64,000 nt of DNA from Kitasatospora sp. NBC_00374 (GTDB lineage Bacteria; Actinomycetota; Actinomycetes; Streptomycetales; Streptomycetaceae): contig NZ_CP107964.1 of the NCBI RefSeq assembly GCF_041434935.1, forward strand, positions 248,001 through 312,000. Direction: 5' to 3'. The translations under genes were made by a program, and so were the position numbers. This document shows, piece after piece, positions 9,005 through 16,685 of this stretch (position 1 is its first letter; the number at the start of each line of letters is the position of its first letter). The notes beneath the pieces are model-generated. The model was not told the origin of the DNA. It did no database searches and worked only from the letters and a program-made list of their open reading frames with translations.

Positions 9005-10009
9005 CTAGCCGTCCAGGAGCGCCTCCAGCGATGCCCGGTGGCGCGGGTTCACCGCGATGGTCAGCCGGTCCCCGCGTTCCTCGACGATCACGGCGATGCC
9101 GCCGATCCAGCCGGCCCGGTGGCAGCGGTCCGGGTCGGGTTCGTCGGTACCGGAGAGCCGCACCGGTGTGCCGTCGGCCACCCGAAGCGGCCCGGTGCGG
9201 CGCAGGGTGTCGCCGGGCAGCCGGGCGATGCGCAGCCCGTCCAGGTTCTGCCCGTGCAGCCACTCGACGAGGTGCTCGAAGCCTGGGGCGGCGAGCAGCC
9301 AGGCCGTCGTCGGCCCGGAGTGTTCCGTGGAGCGGAGCAGCCAGCGGTCCGGGTCGAGTCGGTGGGCGCCCGGAACCAGGAGCGGGAACGGTCGTTCCAC
9401 CGCTCCCCCGCCGGGCACCAGCGTCCGTTCGGCGGGTGCGGTCAGCCAGATCGAGTACCAGGAGCCGAACGCGGCGCTCAGCACGGCCTCGGCGGACAGC
9501 CGGAGGTAGCTGGGTGCGTACGGCACGATCTCGTTGTCGTCCCAGAGCACGCTCAGCACCGCCGGGTCGGCGACGCCCTCGTGTTCGTCGGTGACCGCGA
9601 AGCCGATGCCGTCGTTGTCGGCGTACACCAGGCGGTAGCGGGACGGGAGGTCGGCCTCGGTGAGGGTGAAGTGCTCCTCCGCGCCGTACTCGGCGAGGCG
9701 TTGGCGCACCGTGGTGATCCCCGACGCGACGTGCGGGTTCGTGATCCGTCCGGCGGCGAACAGCGGGGCCCAGCCGACCGCCTCCCAGAAGGCCCGGATC
9801 AGCGGGGGTTCGGCGGGTTCGAAGGCGATCGGGCGGACGGTGCTGCGGTAGAGCAGCGACTGGCGTTCCAACAGCTCGCGGATGGCCTGGGCCTCGGCGC
9901 CGACCCGGCCGAGGTCCGGCCCGTCGAGCGGCCGCCCGTCGGGATGCGACCGGTCGAGGGTCTGCCCGTCGGGATCGGACGTGCCCCTCTGCCCGTGGAC
10001 GTTCACCAT
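9005..10009 (-). CDS. Unknown protein, second gene of a coupled pair
   Basis: Acidic cytoplasmic protein of 334 residues with no signal peptide or membrane segment. I do not recognise the family with certainty. The N-terminal half (LIRAFWEAVGW, then YRLVYADNDGIGFAVTDEHE) loosely recalls SMI1/KNR4-like (SUKH) proteins. The C-terminus (RLTIAVNPRHRASLEALL) resembles that of the preceding gene product (QAVLHCDPRHRTAVGQEL), which suggests an old duplication. The ATG at 10009 is chosen because it overlaps the upstream stop (ATGGTGA) and gives a length matching the partner. A long open frame upstream of this start is antisense-type noise. Confidence 0.65.
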   Translation of the reverse strand: MVNVHGQRGTSDPDGQTLDRSHPDGRPLDGPDLGRVGAEAQAIRELLERQSLLYRSTVRPIAFEPAEPPLIRAFWEAVGWAPLFAAGRITNPHVASGITTVRQRLAEYGAEEHFTLTEADLPSRYRLVYADNDGIGFAVTDEHEGVADPAVLSVLWDDNEIVPYAPSYLRLSAEAVLSAAFGSWYSIWLTAPAERTLVPGGGAVERPFPLLVPGAHRLDPDRWLLRSTEHSGPTTAWLLAAPGFEHLVEWLHGQNLDGLRIARLPGDTLRRTGPLRVADGTPVRLSGTDEPDPDRCHRAGWIGGIAVIVEERGDRLTIAVNPRHRASLEALLDG

Positions 10010-11031
10010 GCCTGCTGCCACCCTTCCCTGGTCTCGTCCCGGATCACGCGCCCGCCGAGCCGGGTCAACTCCTGGCCCACCGCCGTCCGGTGCCGCGGGT
10101 CGCAGTGCAGGACGGCCTGGTCGCCGAGGCTCTCGATCCACACGTCCGCGCCGTCGATCCGGCCGATCGCCTCCACCGTCCGGTCGAACGGCGTCCGGCG
10201 GTCGCGGGGCACCCGGCGGACGTCCGTCCCGTCGAGGTCGAGTACCGCCGCGGTGACGATCAGTCGGCCGGGGCCCGGCGGGTGCAGCCGCGCCAGCGTC
10301 GCGTCGTCGACGCTCCGGGCGAGGGCGAAGTAGTGTGCCGGCGAGCGGAAGACCAGCAGTTCGGGCAGTGCGGGCCGAACGTCCTGACGTGCCGGCCCGG
10401 GTTCGCTCAGCCGCCAGACACCGTCGCCGAGCACCTCCAGCCAGGGATAGACGGACGGGAGGACGGGCTCGCCGGTGAGCCCGCAGCGCGGATCGAAGCG
10501 CGCCGAGCGGTGCAGCGCGGCCCGCTGCAGGATGTGCCAGATCTGCCACTCCACCGCGCTGCCGTGCCAGCGGTGGACCGGCCGGCCGTCGCTCCTCACC
10601 ACGACCACCGGCGGATCGTCCTGGCCGGCCGACTCGTCGGTGACGGCGACCTCGTCCAGCACCGCCGCCAGCTCGCTGCGGGGCCCGCGGGCGGCCAGCA
10701 CCCGGAACCGCCGTCCCAGCCGTGCCCAGGCCGGGCCGTGGTCGTCCGCCTCCACGCCCCAGCGGTCGCGGCGCTCGGCGTCGTCGAACCACTCCTCGAA
10801 GACCTCGGTCATGATCCGCCGGCTCTCGGCCGTGCCCGTGCTGGTCCGCGTGCCCGGCGCCACGGTCACTTCGCTGACGCCGATGCCCTGCCACAGGGCG
10901 GCCAGCCTGCGGGGTACGTCCGCAGCGGGCGCGGCGGCGCGCCGGGTGGCGCCGTGGCGCGGGTGCAGCTCCGTCAGCAGGGCGTCGAGGCGGGCGAACT
11001 CGGCGCGCTCGTCATCGTCGGATCGATCCAC
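10003..11031 (-). CDS. Unknown protein, first gene of a coupled pair
   Basis: Predicted cytoplasmic protein of 342 residues, unrecognised. The GTG at 11031 is preferred because an ACGAGAGAG ribosome-binding site sits just before it; upstream codons in the same frame are Arg/Pro-rich noise. Conserved-looking parts are RRLAALWQGIGV near residue 45, HWHG-type tryptophan-rich HGSAVEWQIWHILQRAALH, and a C-terminal domain ending GDQAVLHCDPRHRT. Its stop overlaps the start of the next gene, so both are probably made together. Similar length and C-terminal motif point to paralogy with the neighbour. A role as an immunity-like pair is possible but unsupported. Confidence 0.65.
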   Translation of the reverse strand: MDRSDDDERAEFARLDALLTELHPRHGATRRAAAPAADVPRRLAALWQGIGVSEVTVAPGTRTSTGTAESRRIMTEVFEEWFDDAERRDRWGVEADDHGPAWARLGRRFRVLAARGPRSELAAVLDEVAVTDESAGQDDPPVVVVRSDGRPVHRWHGSAVEWQIWHILQRAALHRSARFDPRCGLTGEPVLPSVYPWLEVLGDGVWRLSEPGPARQDVRPALPELLVFRSPAHYFALARSVDDATLARLHPPGPGRLIVTAAVLDLDGTDVRRVPRDRRTPFDRTVEAIGRIDGADVWIESLGDQAVLHCDPRHRTAVGQELTRLGGRVIRDETREGWQQAW

Positions 11032-11235
11032 GGTGCTCTCTCGTCGAAGGGGCCGGCCGGGGCACCGACCGCTCCGGATTCCAGGGTGCCGCCCGAGCGT
11101 ACGGGAGACCTCGGACACCCGGTGCGCCGGGCGGCCGGGGACGCCCTCCACCACAGGGCCCGGGCGCCGCAGCCGGCCGGCGGGGCGTTCCGGATGTCCG
11201 CCCGACCCCGCCGCCGGGCGCCCCGGTACCCGGGG

Positions 11236-11413
11236 TCAGCGAGGGCTGAGCAGGCAGAACTCGTTGCCCTCCGGGTCGGCCATGACCGTCCACGGCACGT
11301 CACCCTGTCCCACGTCGGCGAGCGTCGCACCGAGATCCTTCAGCCGCGCGACCAGCTCCGCCTGGTGGGCGAGCGAGGTGGTGGCCAGATCGAGGTGCAC
11401 CCGGTGATCGGCG
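11236..11413 (-). pseudogene. VOC/glyoxalase-like C-terminal fragment
   Basis: About 59 codons reading HRVHLDLATTSLAHQAELVARL then DPEGNEFCLLSPR and a TGA. This is the typical last strand-helix and metal-ligand glutamate (DPEGNEFCL) of vicinal-oxygen-chelate fold proteins. The upstream half is absent; the frame beyond 11413 runs antisense through other fragments. Non-functional remnant. Confidence 0.7.
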
Positions 11414-11505
11414 TCATCCGTGTCACCGACGCGCTGCTGCCGTCGCTGCGCCGCTCCCGGTCGCCCCGGATCGTCACCGTGTCCAGCAGCGTCGGCTTGC
11501 TCACC
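11410..11505 (+). pseudogene. Short-chain dehydrogenase internal fragment
   Basis: Reads GVIRVTDALLPSLRRS then RIVTVSSSVGLLT, the central helix and the strand carrying the catalytic serine of short-chain dehydrogenases. Neither the N-terminal cofactor motif nor the YxxxK motif is present. The fragment abuts the VOC remnant on one side and the glutamate synthase remnant on the other. Confidence 0.65.
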
Positions 11506-11514
11506 CGTCAGGCC

Positions 11515-11946
11515 GGGCCCAGCGGTGGGTTCTTCGAGAACGCCTGCGACGTGCCCCGGTGAGGGGTGGCGCGTGAGGCGATGCTGTCCATCGGGTGCAT
11601 CCAGGCGCAGAAGTGCCACACCGACAAGTGCCCCACCGGCATCGCCACCCAGAACCCGTGGCTGGCCCGCGGCGTCGACCCGGCGTCCAAGTCCACCCGG
11701 GCGGCCGTCTACCTGCGAGCCCTGCGCAAGGAGCTGATCAAGGTCTCCGGTGCCCTCGGCGTCGCCCACCCGGCGCTCATCACGCCCGACGACATCGAGA
11801 TCATGAACGGCGACTACGAGGCCCGCACCCTGGGCGGCGTCTACGGCTACAAGGACGGCTGGGGCCGACTCGGCCCGCACCTCGCCGACCGGATCACAGC
11901 GCTGCTCACCTCCGCACCGGACGGCACCGGGACGCCCGCCCTCTGA
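11515..11946 (+). pseudogene. FMN-binding glutamate synthase-like C-terminal fragment
   Basis: The frame from GTG 11566 reads AMLSIGCIQAQKCHTDKCP and TGIATQNPWLARGVDP, the [3Fe-4S]-type cysteine motif and following substrate region of the glutamate synthase FMN domain. It then continues to a normal-looking C-terminus. Only about 126 residues of an expected 400 or more remain; a TGA at 11560-11562 and the SDR fragment precede it in the same frame. It cannot encode an active enzyme, although the C-terminal part is undamaged. Confidence 0.75.
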
Positions 11947-12060
11947 CGCGGTGGCGGCGACGGGCCCCGGTACGCCCGTCGCCGCGGCGGGAACCGATCC
12001 CTACTGACCGGTAGTCATCTCCCCCGGTACACCGGCGCATCCGACGGCAGGGAGAACACC

Positions 12061-12393
12061 TTGACACCGCAGACAGACGCGCAGCGCGCACCAGGCGGCC
12101 GGCACCGGGGGCCCGGGTCCGGCCTCGCCGCCTGGCTGACCGCCGCCATCGTCCTGGGAGGTTCGCTGGTGCTGCTCGTCGCGCTGCTCGGGACGGACGG
12201 CGGCGACATCGGGACCACGTCCTACCGCGCGGGCTACCAGGCGGGCAAGCAGTCCGGGAGGCAGGTCAGGCACACCGCCGAGGACGTCATGGCGGTGGGG
12301 CGGGCCTGCTCGGACCTGGCCGGAGAGTCCTTGCCGCAGGGGTGGTACGACGGCTGCTCGGATGCGCTGACCGGAAGTCCCGCCCAGAGGTGA
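12061..12393 (+). CDS. Small single-pass membrane protein
   Basis: 110-residue protein of unknown function. A hydrophilic N-terminus of about 22 residues is followed by one transmembrane segment (AAWLTAAIVLGGSLVLLVALL). An outer, glycine- and charge-rich part follows, with two cysteines (RACSDLAG and YDGCSDAL) that could form a disulfide. The TTG start is chosen for the GCAGGGAG ribosome-binding site 7 bases upstream. It stands alone between a fragment cluster and the convergent saccharopine-type gene; the 235 bp after it contain nothing I can name. Confidence 0.6.
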   Translation: MTPQTDAQRAPGGRHRGPGSGLAAWLTAAIVLGGSLVLLVALLGTDGGDIGTTSYRAGYQAGKQSGRQVRHTAEDVMAVGRACSDLAGESLPQGWYDGCSDALTGSPAQR

Positions 12394-12628
12394 CACTGCC
12401 GCTCCCACGGCACGGGGCCCGCGCGACCGGATGCCCGCGCACACGATGGGTGCGCCCGGAGGTTCGAGAACCCGAACGCAGGAGTGATCCACGTGGCCCT
12501 GTTCACGGCTCTGGGCAGCGTTCAGGACTTCGGGCAGCACCCGTGCAGGCGAGGGAATCGAGCGTGGAGGCCCACGCAGCCACGGCTCGTTGAGGGCACG
12601 CGGTCGGCGGCCGGGCGGATGGCTCAGG

Positions 12629-13672
12629 TCAGGTGTTCTGCTTCTGCGGGTGCAACTCGACTGTGATGTGCGGGGCGAGCGCGTGCAGGAAGTCGGAGGC
12701 GTCGAAGATCTCCCCGGCGGAGACGACGCCGACGGTCCTGGTGCGGCCGGTCAGGACGCGGTCGGTGGCCTCGGCGACGAGGGGCGCGGTGACGGCGTAG
12801 ATGTCCTGGCCGCCGGCCGTGGCCCGGCGCTCGGTTCCGCCGGAGCGGACGACGACGTCGACGAGGAAGGTCTGGTTCGAGCGCCCGCTCTCGTCGGCGG
12901 CGGTCGGGGCGGGTGTTTGAGGGGCAGCGACGTCTCGGGCCGCCTCGGCGCTCATGTAGGTGGTCACATCGGGGATGGAGAGATGCTGGGGGACGGTCAC
13001 GACGTCCGCCATCGTGAACTCCCCGATCACCAGCCGGGGTCCCATCGGTTCCGGGAAGGTCCACTCCAGGGTGGGCGCGGCGTCGGTGCGGCGCTCCCAC
13101 TGTCCGCCGCGGTAGCGCAGGCGGTGGTCGCCGCGTCGCTCGCGGGAGACCGCGCCGGAGAGCCGGGTGCCGGCCGTGGGGTGCCAGTTGCTGAGCGCGT
13201 AGGCGATGTGTGCCTCGTCGGCCTCGGTCCAGTCGCCCATCGCCGCGGTGGCCAGCAGGTCGCCGAGGCCGCCGAAGAAGGCCATGGCCGGGACGATCAC
13301 CGCTCCCGCGTCCCGGGCCCGCTCGCCGTAGTGGGCGAATGTGTCGAGGTTGGCCTCGAGCTCGGCGGCCACGTCCAGGTAGGGGATCCTCGCGCGGAGC
13401 GCGGCCTCGATGACGGGGCCGGTGGTTGATGCGAAGGGGCCGGCGCAGTTGATGACCGCCGCCGTGCCCGCCAGGGCCCGGTCCAGCGAAGCCGGGTCCT
13501 CGGCCGACGCCGCCCGGGCCTCCAGTCCGTGTTCGTGGGCCATCTCCTCCAAGGTCTGTGCGTTGCGCCCGGACAGCACCGGGACGAACCCGCGCGCGGC
13601 CAGCTCCGCGACCACGAACCGCCCGGTGTGACCGTAGGCGCCGAACACCGTCACCAGCTGACCTGACCCCAT
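12629..13672 (-). CDS. Saccharopine dehydrogenase-like NAD(P)-binding protein
   Basis: Rossmann-fold oxidoreductase-like protein of 347 residues. The N-terminus VTVFGAYGHTGRFVVAELAARG carries the dinucleotide motif of this family, followed by SGRNAQTLEEM and the AAVINCAGPFASTTGPVIEAAL segment typical of saccharopine-dehydrogenase-like and trans-acting enoyl reductase-like proteins. The ATG at 13672 is supported by GGGAGAG upstream. The reaction and substrate are unknown. It is divergent from a GlxA-type regulator about 130 bp away, which probably controls it through the shared intergenic region. Confidence 0.8.
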   Translation of the reverse strand: MGSGQLVTVFGAYGHTGRFVVAELAARGFVPVLSGRNAQTLEEMAHEHGLEARAASAEDPASLDRALAGTAAVINCAGPFASTTGPVIEAALRARIPYLDVAAELEANLDTFAHYGERARDAGAVIVPAMAFFGGLGDLLATAAMGDWTEADEAHIAYALSNWHPTAGTRLSGAVSRERRGDHRLRYRGGQWERRTDAAPTLEWTFPEPMGPRLVIGEFTMADVVTVPQHLSIPDVTTYMSAEAARDVAAPQTPAPTAADESGRSNQTFLVDVVVRSGGTERRATAGGQDIYAVTAPLVAEATDRVLTGRTRTVGVVSAGEIFDASDFLHALAPHITVELHPQKQNT

Positions 13673-13800
13673 GAGACTCTCCCGCTCTACTCGAACGCCC
13701 GCTGCGAGGTCGATCCGCTGCGGCCTGACATCCACATCCTGTCCCTCCGGCAGCGCCCCGTACGAGCGTCGGAAACGACATGCCGCGTACAGTTTCGGAC

Positions 13801-14736
13801 ATGGCTGCTGTTGCACTGGCCGTCACCGACGGCATGCTCCACTACGAACTGTCCGTGGCCGTCGAGGTCTTCGGAGCCGACCTGACCCACATCGTGGATC
13901 CCTGGTACGACTTCGCCCTCTGCGGGAGCGGGCCGGTGCACGTCGGCCGCTTCCGCCTGGACCCCGACCACGGGCTCGACCACCTCGTACACGCAGACAC
14001 GGTGATCGTTCCCGGCTGGGCCGACACCGACCGCGACCCGCCCGCCGAACTGGTCGAGGCGGTGCGTGCCGCACACGCGGCCGGTGCCCGCGTGGCCTCC
14101 CTGTGCACGGGCGCCTTCATCCTGGGCGCGGCAGGACTGCTCGACGGGAGGCGCGCCACCACACACTGGGCCCACACGCGGGAACTGGCCCGGCGCCACC
14201 CGGCGGCCACCGTCGATCCGGACGTCCTCTACGTCGACAACGGCGACGTCCTCACCTCCGCGGGCAAAGCCGCCGCCATGGACCTGTGCCTGCACCTGGT
14301 CCGCCTCGACCACGGCTCGGCCAACGCCAACAAGATCGCCCGACGCCTGGTCGTCCCACCCCATCGCGACGGCGGCCAGGCCCAGTTCATCGCCACCCCC
14401 CTCCCCGCCCCGGGTAACCATCCCTTGGGCGAGCTCTTCCCCTGGGCGCTGGAGCGGCTGGACCAGCCGCTCACCGTCGAGGACCTGGCCCGCCAGGCCC
14501 GCATGAGCTCACGTCACCTCGGCCGCCACTTCAAGCACCTCACCGGCACCACGCCACTTCAATGGCTCCACACCCAGCGCATTCGCCACGCCCAGGAACT
14601 GCTGGAGACCACCGACGCCACCGTGGACACCATCGCCGCAGCCGCCGGCATGGGCACCGCCACCACCCTGCGCCGCCACTTCCACCGCAGCGTCGGCGTC
14701 CCACCCGACACATACCGCCGCACCTTCCGTCCCTAG
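13801..14736 (+). CDS. GlxA-family AraC-type transcriptional regulator
   Basis: Two-domain regulator of 311 residues. The N-terminal half is a DJ-1/PfpI-like (class I amidotransferase-like) domain with the nucleophile-elbow cysteine in SLCTGAFILGAAGLL. The C-terminal half has two AraC helix-turn-helix motifs (LARQARMSSRHLGRHFKHLTG, and the helix pair around TIAAAAGMGTATTLRRHFHR). An in-frame ATG at 13780 would add seven residues and cannot be excluded; neither start has a strong ribosome-binding site. Most likely it regulates the divergent dehydrogenase-like gene. Confidence 0.85.
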   Translation: MAAVALAVTDGMLHYELSVAVEVFGADLTHIVDPWYDFALCGSGPVHVGRFRLDPDHGLDHLVHADTVIVPGWADTDRDPPAELVEAVRAAHAAGARVASLCTGAFILGAAGLLDGRRATTHWAHTRELARRHPAATVDPDVLYVDNGDVLTSAGKAAAMDLCLHLVRLDHGSANANKIARRLVVPPHRDGGQAQFIATPLPAPGNHPLGELFPWALERLDQPLTVEDLARQARMSSRHLGRHFKHLTGTTPLQWLHTQRIRHAQELLETTDATVDTIAAAAGMGTATTLRRHFHRSVGVPPDTYRRTFRP

Positions 14737-15134
14737 ACGAGCGCCAAGGCCCTGGCGGCGATCCGCGCGGCCCCGGCGGTGGGCGGGCGGTACGTCTTCG
14801 GCACCCGCGACCCGGGGGCGCGGGCGCGGGATGGCTTGCACCCGTCCGGCCCGTTCGACGTCGTCGACCACGCGGGCCGTCCGCTGCGGCTGATCCACCC
14901 GGTCGAGTCCGTCGCCGGCGGGGTGGTCACCCTCACCGAGACCACGGCAACCCGCGAGGGCGAGCCCCTGCGCACCGAACGGGCGCGTCTGCGGTTCCTG
15001 GACGCCGACGGGATCGGGGCTTTCCTCGCCGAGGCGGGCTTCACCGTCGACGGCTGGTACGGCGACGGGTGCGGGGCCCGCTGACCGCCACCGGCGAGAA
15101 CATCGTCGTGGTGGCCCGCGCGGGCGGGTGCTGA
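14737..15134 (+). pseudogene. SAM-dependent methyltransferase C-terminal remnant with frameshift
   Basis: The frame starting right after the regulator stop reads KALAAIRAAP, GGRYVFGTRDPGARA and FLAEAGFTVDGWYGD, the second half of a class I methyltransferase. Near 15070 the frame breaks: continuation GPLTATGENIVVVARAGG is in another frame and ends at 15134. The SAM-binding N-terminal half is missing. Both truncation and frameshift make it non-functional. Confidence 0.7.
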
Positions 15135-15157
15135 GGCCCGGGCCGGACCCCGGCGGG

Positions 15158-15525
15158 TCAGCCGCGGGGCCGGGCCGCGGCCAGGGAGCGCAGCCGGGCG
15201 TGGACCGCCGCGGGCTCGGTGCCGGTCAGCGCCGCGACCACCGCCGGAGGCAGGCCGAGAACCAGGTGGAGCAGCAGGACGTCCTGCCGGGGGGCGGTGA
15301 GGTGGGCGACCGGGCGCAGCGGGCGAGGGCCGGCCAGCGCGCAGACCCGGCTGCGCAGGCTCTGCCAGGCGCAGGCGGCCGGGCTGGCGGCGGCCAGCAC
15401 GTGGTGCCAGTGCCCGGCGAGTTCGCGGAAGGCGTCGCGGACGACGCCGCCGGCGTCGTCCGGGGTGAGCAGCAGGGCGGCGTAGCGCCGGTAGTTCTCG
15501 CGGCGCCGCGCGCGTTCCTGCCCAA
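15158..15525 (-). pseudogene. Sigma-70-like region, N-terminally truncated
   Basis: The minus-strand frame reads AFRELAGHWHHVLAAAS and LLHLVLGLPPAVVAALTG then VHARLRSLAAARPRG, resembling region 2/4 parts of the short sigma-factor-like proteins common in Streptomyces. Upstream codons in this frame are the antisense of the TnpB remnant, so the start and N-terminus have been replaced. Family assignment is by resemblance only. Confidence 0.5.
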
Positions 15526-15527
15526 CG

Positions 15528-15818
15528 GGGCTGCCGCCAAGGCCGGGCTCACCCGCTCGATAGCCGATGCCGGGTGGGGGGGTGTTCCTGACGATCCTGC
15601 ACGCCAAGGCTGAGAGCGCCGGACGGGAAGTGATCGCCGTGGACCCCCGCAACACCTCCCGCGAATGCCCCGACTGCGGGCACACCGCCGAGGAGAACCG
15701 ACCCACACAGGAGAAGTTCCACTGCGTCAGCTGCGGCCACCAAGCGCACGCCGACACCGTGGGAACACGCAACGTTCTACGGGCCGGGCTGGTCCGTCGT
15801 CACGCCGACCAGGCGTAA
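15528..15818 (+). pseudogene. IS200/IS605 TnpB (OrfB) C-terminal remnant
   Basis: RNA-guided nuclease TnpB fragment: KAGLTRSIADAGW, then after a frame change VFLTILHAKAESAGREV, the zinc-finger CPDCGHTAEENR with FHCVSCGH, and the last RuvC aspartate in HADTVGTRNVL. The frame break lies in a run of seven G (15576-15582); six G would restore GWGVFL. The N-terminal two thirds are missing, so it is inactive. Confidence 0.85.
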
Positions 15819-15821
15819 CGA

Positions 15822-15853
15822 GAAGCCCCCTGATCCATCCGGGGGAGAGTCAC
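15822..15853 (+). repeat. IS605-type right-end hairpin
   Basis: A CCCCC/GGGGG stem (15826-15830 with 15841-15845) followed by AGAGTCAC lies 8 bases after the tnpB stop. This is the usual place for the subterminal hairpin of an IS605 right end, a region that in intact elements also forms the 3' part of the TnpB guide RNA. The neighbouring HTH gene frame resumes immediately beyond it. Confidence 0.6.
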
Positions 15854-16357
15854 GTAGGTGGTCAGCAGGGCTTTGTGGAGGGGCGCTTCACCCTTGAGGA
15901 CCAGGGCGAGGGTGTTAGAGGGCAGGCGGCTCCCCCGGGCGCGGGCCCGGCGGTCCAGTTCCTCCGGGGAGGGTCAGTCCGCTTTGCGGCGCATCTCGTG
16001 CATGGCCCGGCGCAGGTCGGCGAAGGAGTCGACGTGTTCCGGGTTGAGGCGCCGTGGTGCGCGGCGGCACTGTCCGCCGGACGTGCGCGGGACGTGGGCC
16101 CAGTAGTTGGCCTGGGTCCATTTCCTGCGGGCCGTTCTGAGGTCCGCGCCGCACTCGCGGGCGATGGCCTCGGTGACCTCCCAGCTCGGCAGGGACCGGC
16201 CGCCGGCGGCCCGCTGCAGGGTGGTGGGGTGGAAGTTCGTCCGGTCGGCGAGCTGACGGTAGGTCAGCTTGGCCCGGTCACGTTGCTCGCGCAGCCAGCA
16301 GGCCAGGCGGCGCAGTGCCGGTTCGCTCGCCGCGACCGGGTTCTCTCTGCGTCCCAT
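15854..16357 (-). pseudogene. XRE-type helix-turn-helix regulator, stop codon and IS truncation
   Basis: Streptomyces-type HTH protein: LREQRDRAKLTYRQLADRTN, FHPTTLQRAAGGRSLPSWEV and ACGADLRTARRKWTQANYWA. The frame stops at TGA 15974-15976 after MRRKAD. Past it, the same frame continues with PSPEELDRRARARGS, LPSNTLALVLKGEAP and LHKALLTTYVT up to the IS605 end, which looks like a second, genuine HTH-type segment. So the gene has been cut by the IS insertion and carries an in-frame stop. A truncated 127-residue product could still be made from the ATG at 16357. Confidence 0.7.
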
Positions 16358-16376
16358 CGCGGTCGGCGTTCTTCGC

Positions 16377-16502
16377 TCAGGCCCGCTCCCGCCGCAGCCG
16401 GAGTCCCACCAGCCAGCTGCCGCCCGCCAGTTCGAGCGCCGCGTCGGCCACCATCCCGGCCGCGACCAGGGCGGCGGCGAGGGCGATGACGACGACGATC
16501 AC
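16377..16502 (-). CDS. Possible small membrane peptide
   Basis: Short frame ending at TGA 16377 with a strongly hydrophobic run (IVVVIALAAALVAAGMVA) and a basic end (LRLRRERA). No ATG is available; GTG 16502 would give 41 residues, but the frame stays open further upstream with Pro/Ala-rich codons. It lies upstream of the HTH gene in the same direction. Weakly supported. Confidence 0.3.
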   Translation of the reverse strand: MIVVVIALAAALVAAGMVADAALELAGGSWLVGLRLRRERA

Positions 16503-16608
16503 GATCGCTTCGGCGCGTCCTGGCAGCCAGGACGGGGCCGGGCGCGGCCCGTCGGCGGCCGGCGGCGGCGCAGCGGGCCGTGTTGGCGCATGGGCCCGCC
16601 CGGACGAC

Positions 16609-16643
16609 AGAGACCGCCCGGCCGCGAGGTTCGAGCGGTCTCT
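16609..16643 (-). terminator. Hairpin terminator candidate after the anchored secreted protein
   Basis: Perfect 9-bp inverted repeat AGAGACCGC/GCGGTCTCT with a 17-base loop, about 43 bp beyond the stop of the minus-strand gene at 16686. No U-run follows, as is common in actinomycetes. Confidence 0.5.
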
Positions 16644-16685
16644 CTGCGTTCGGGTATCGGGGCGCCGGGCGCCCGGGCCGCCGTG

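Noticed and set aside
7477..9594. Plus-strand open frame of 705 codons
   Set aside because: It runs antisense through the IS1634 transposase and into the next gene; its composition is that of a shadow frame.
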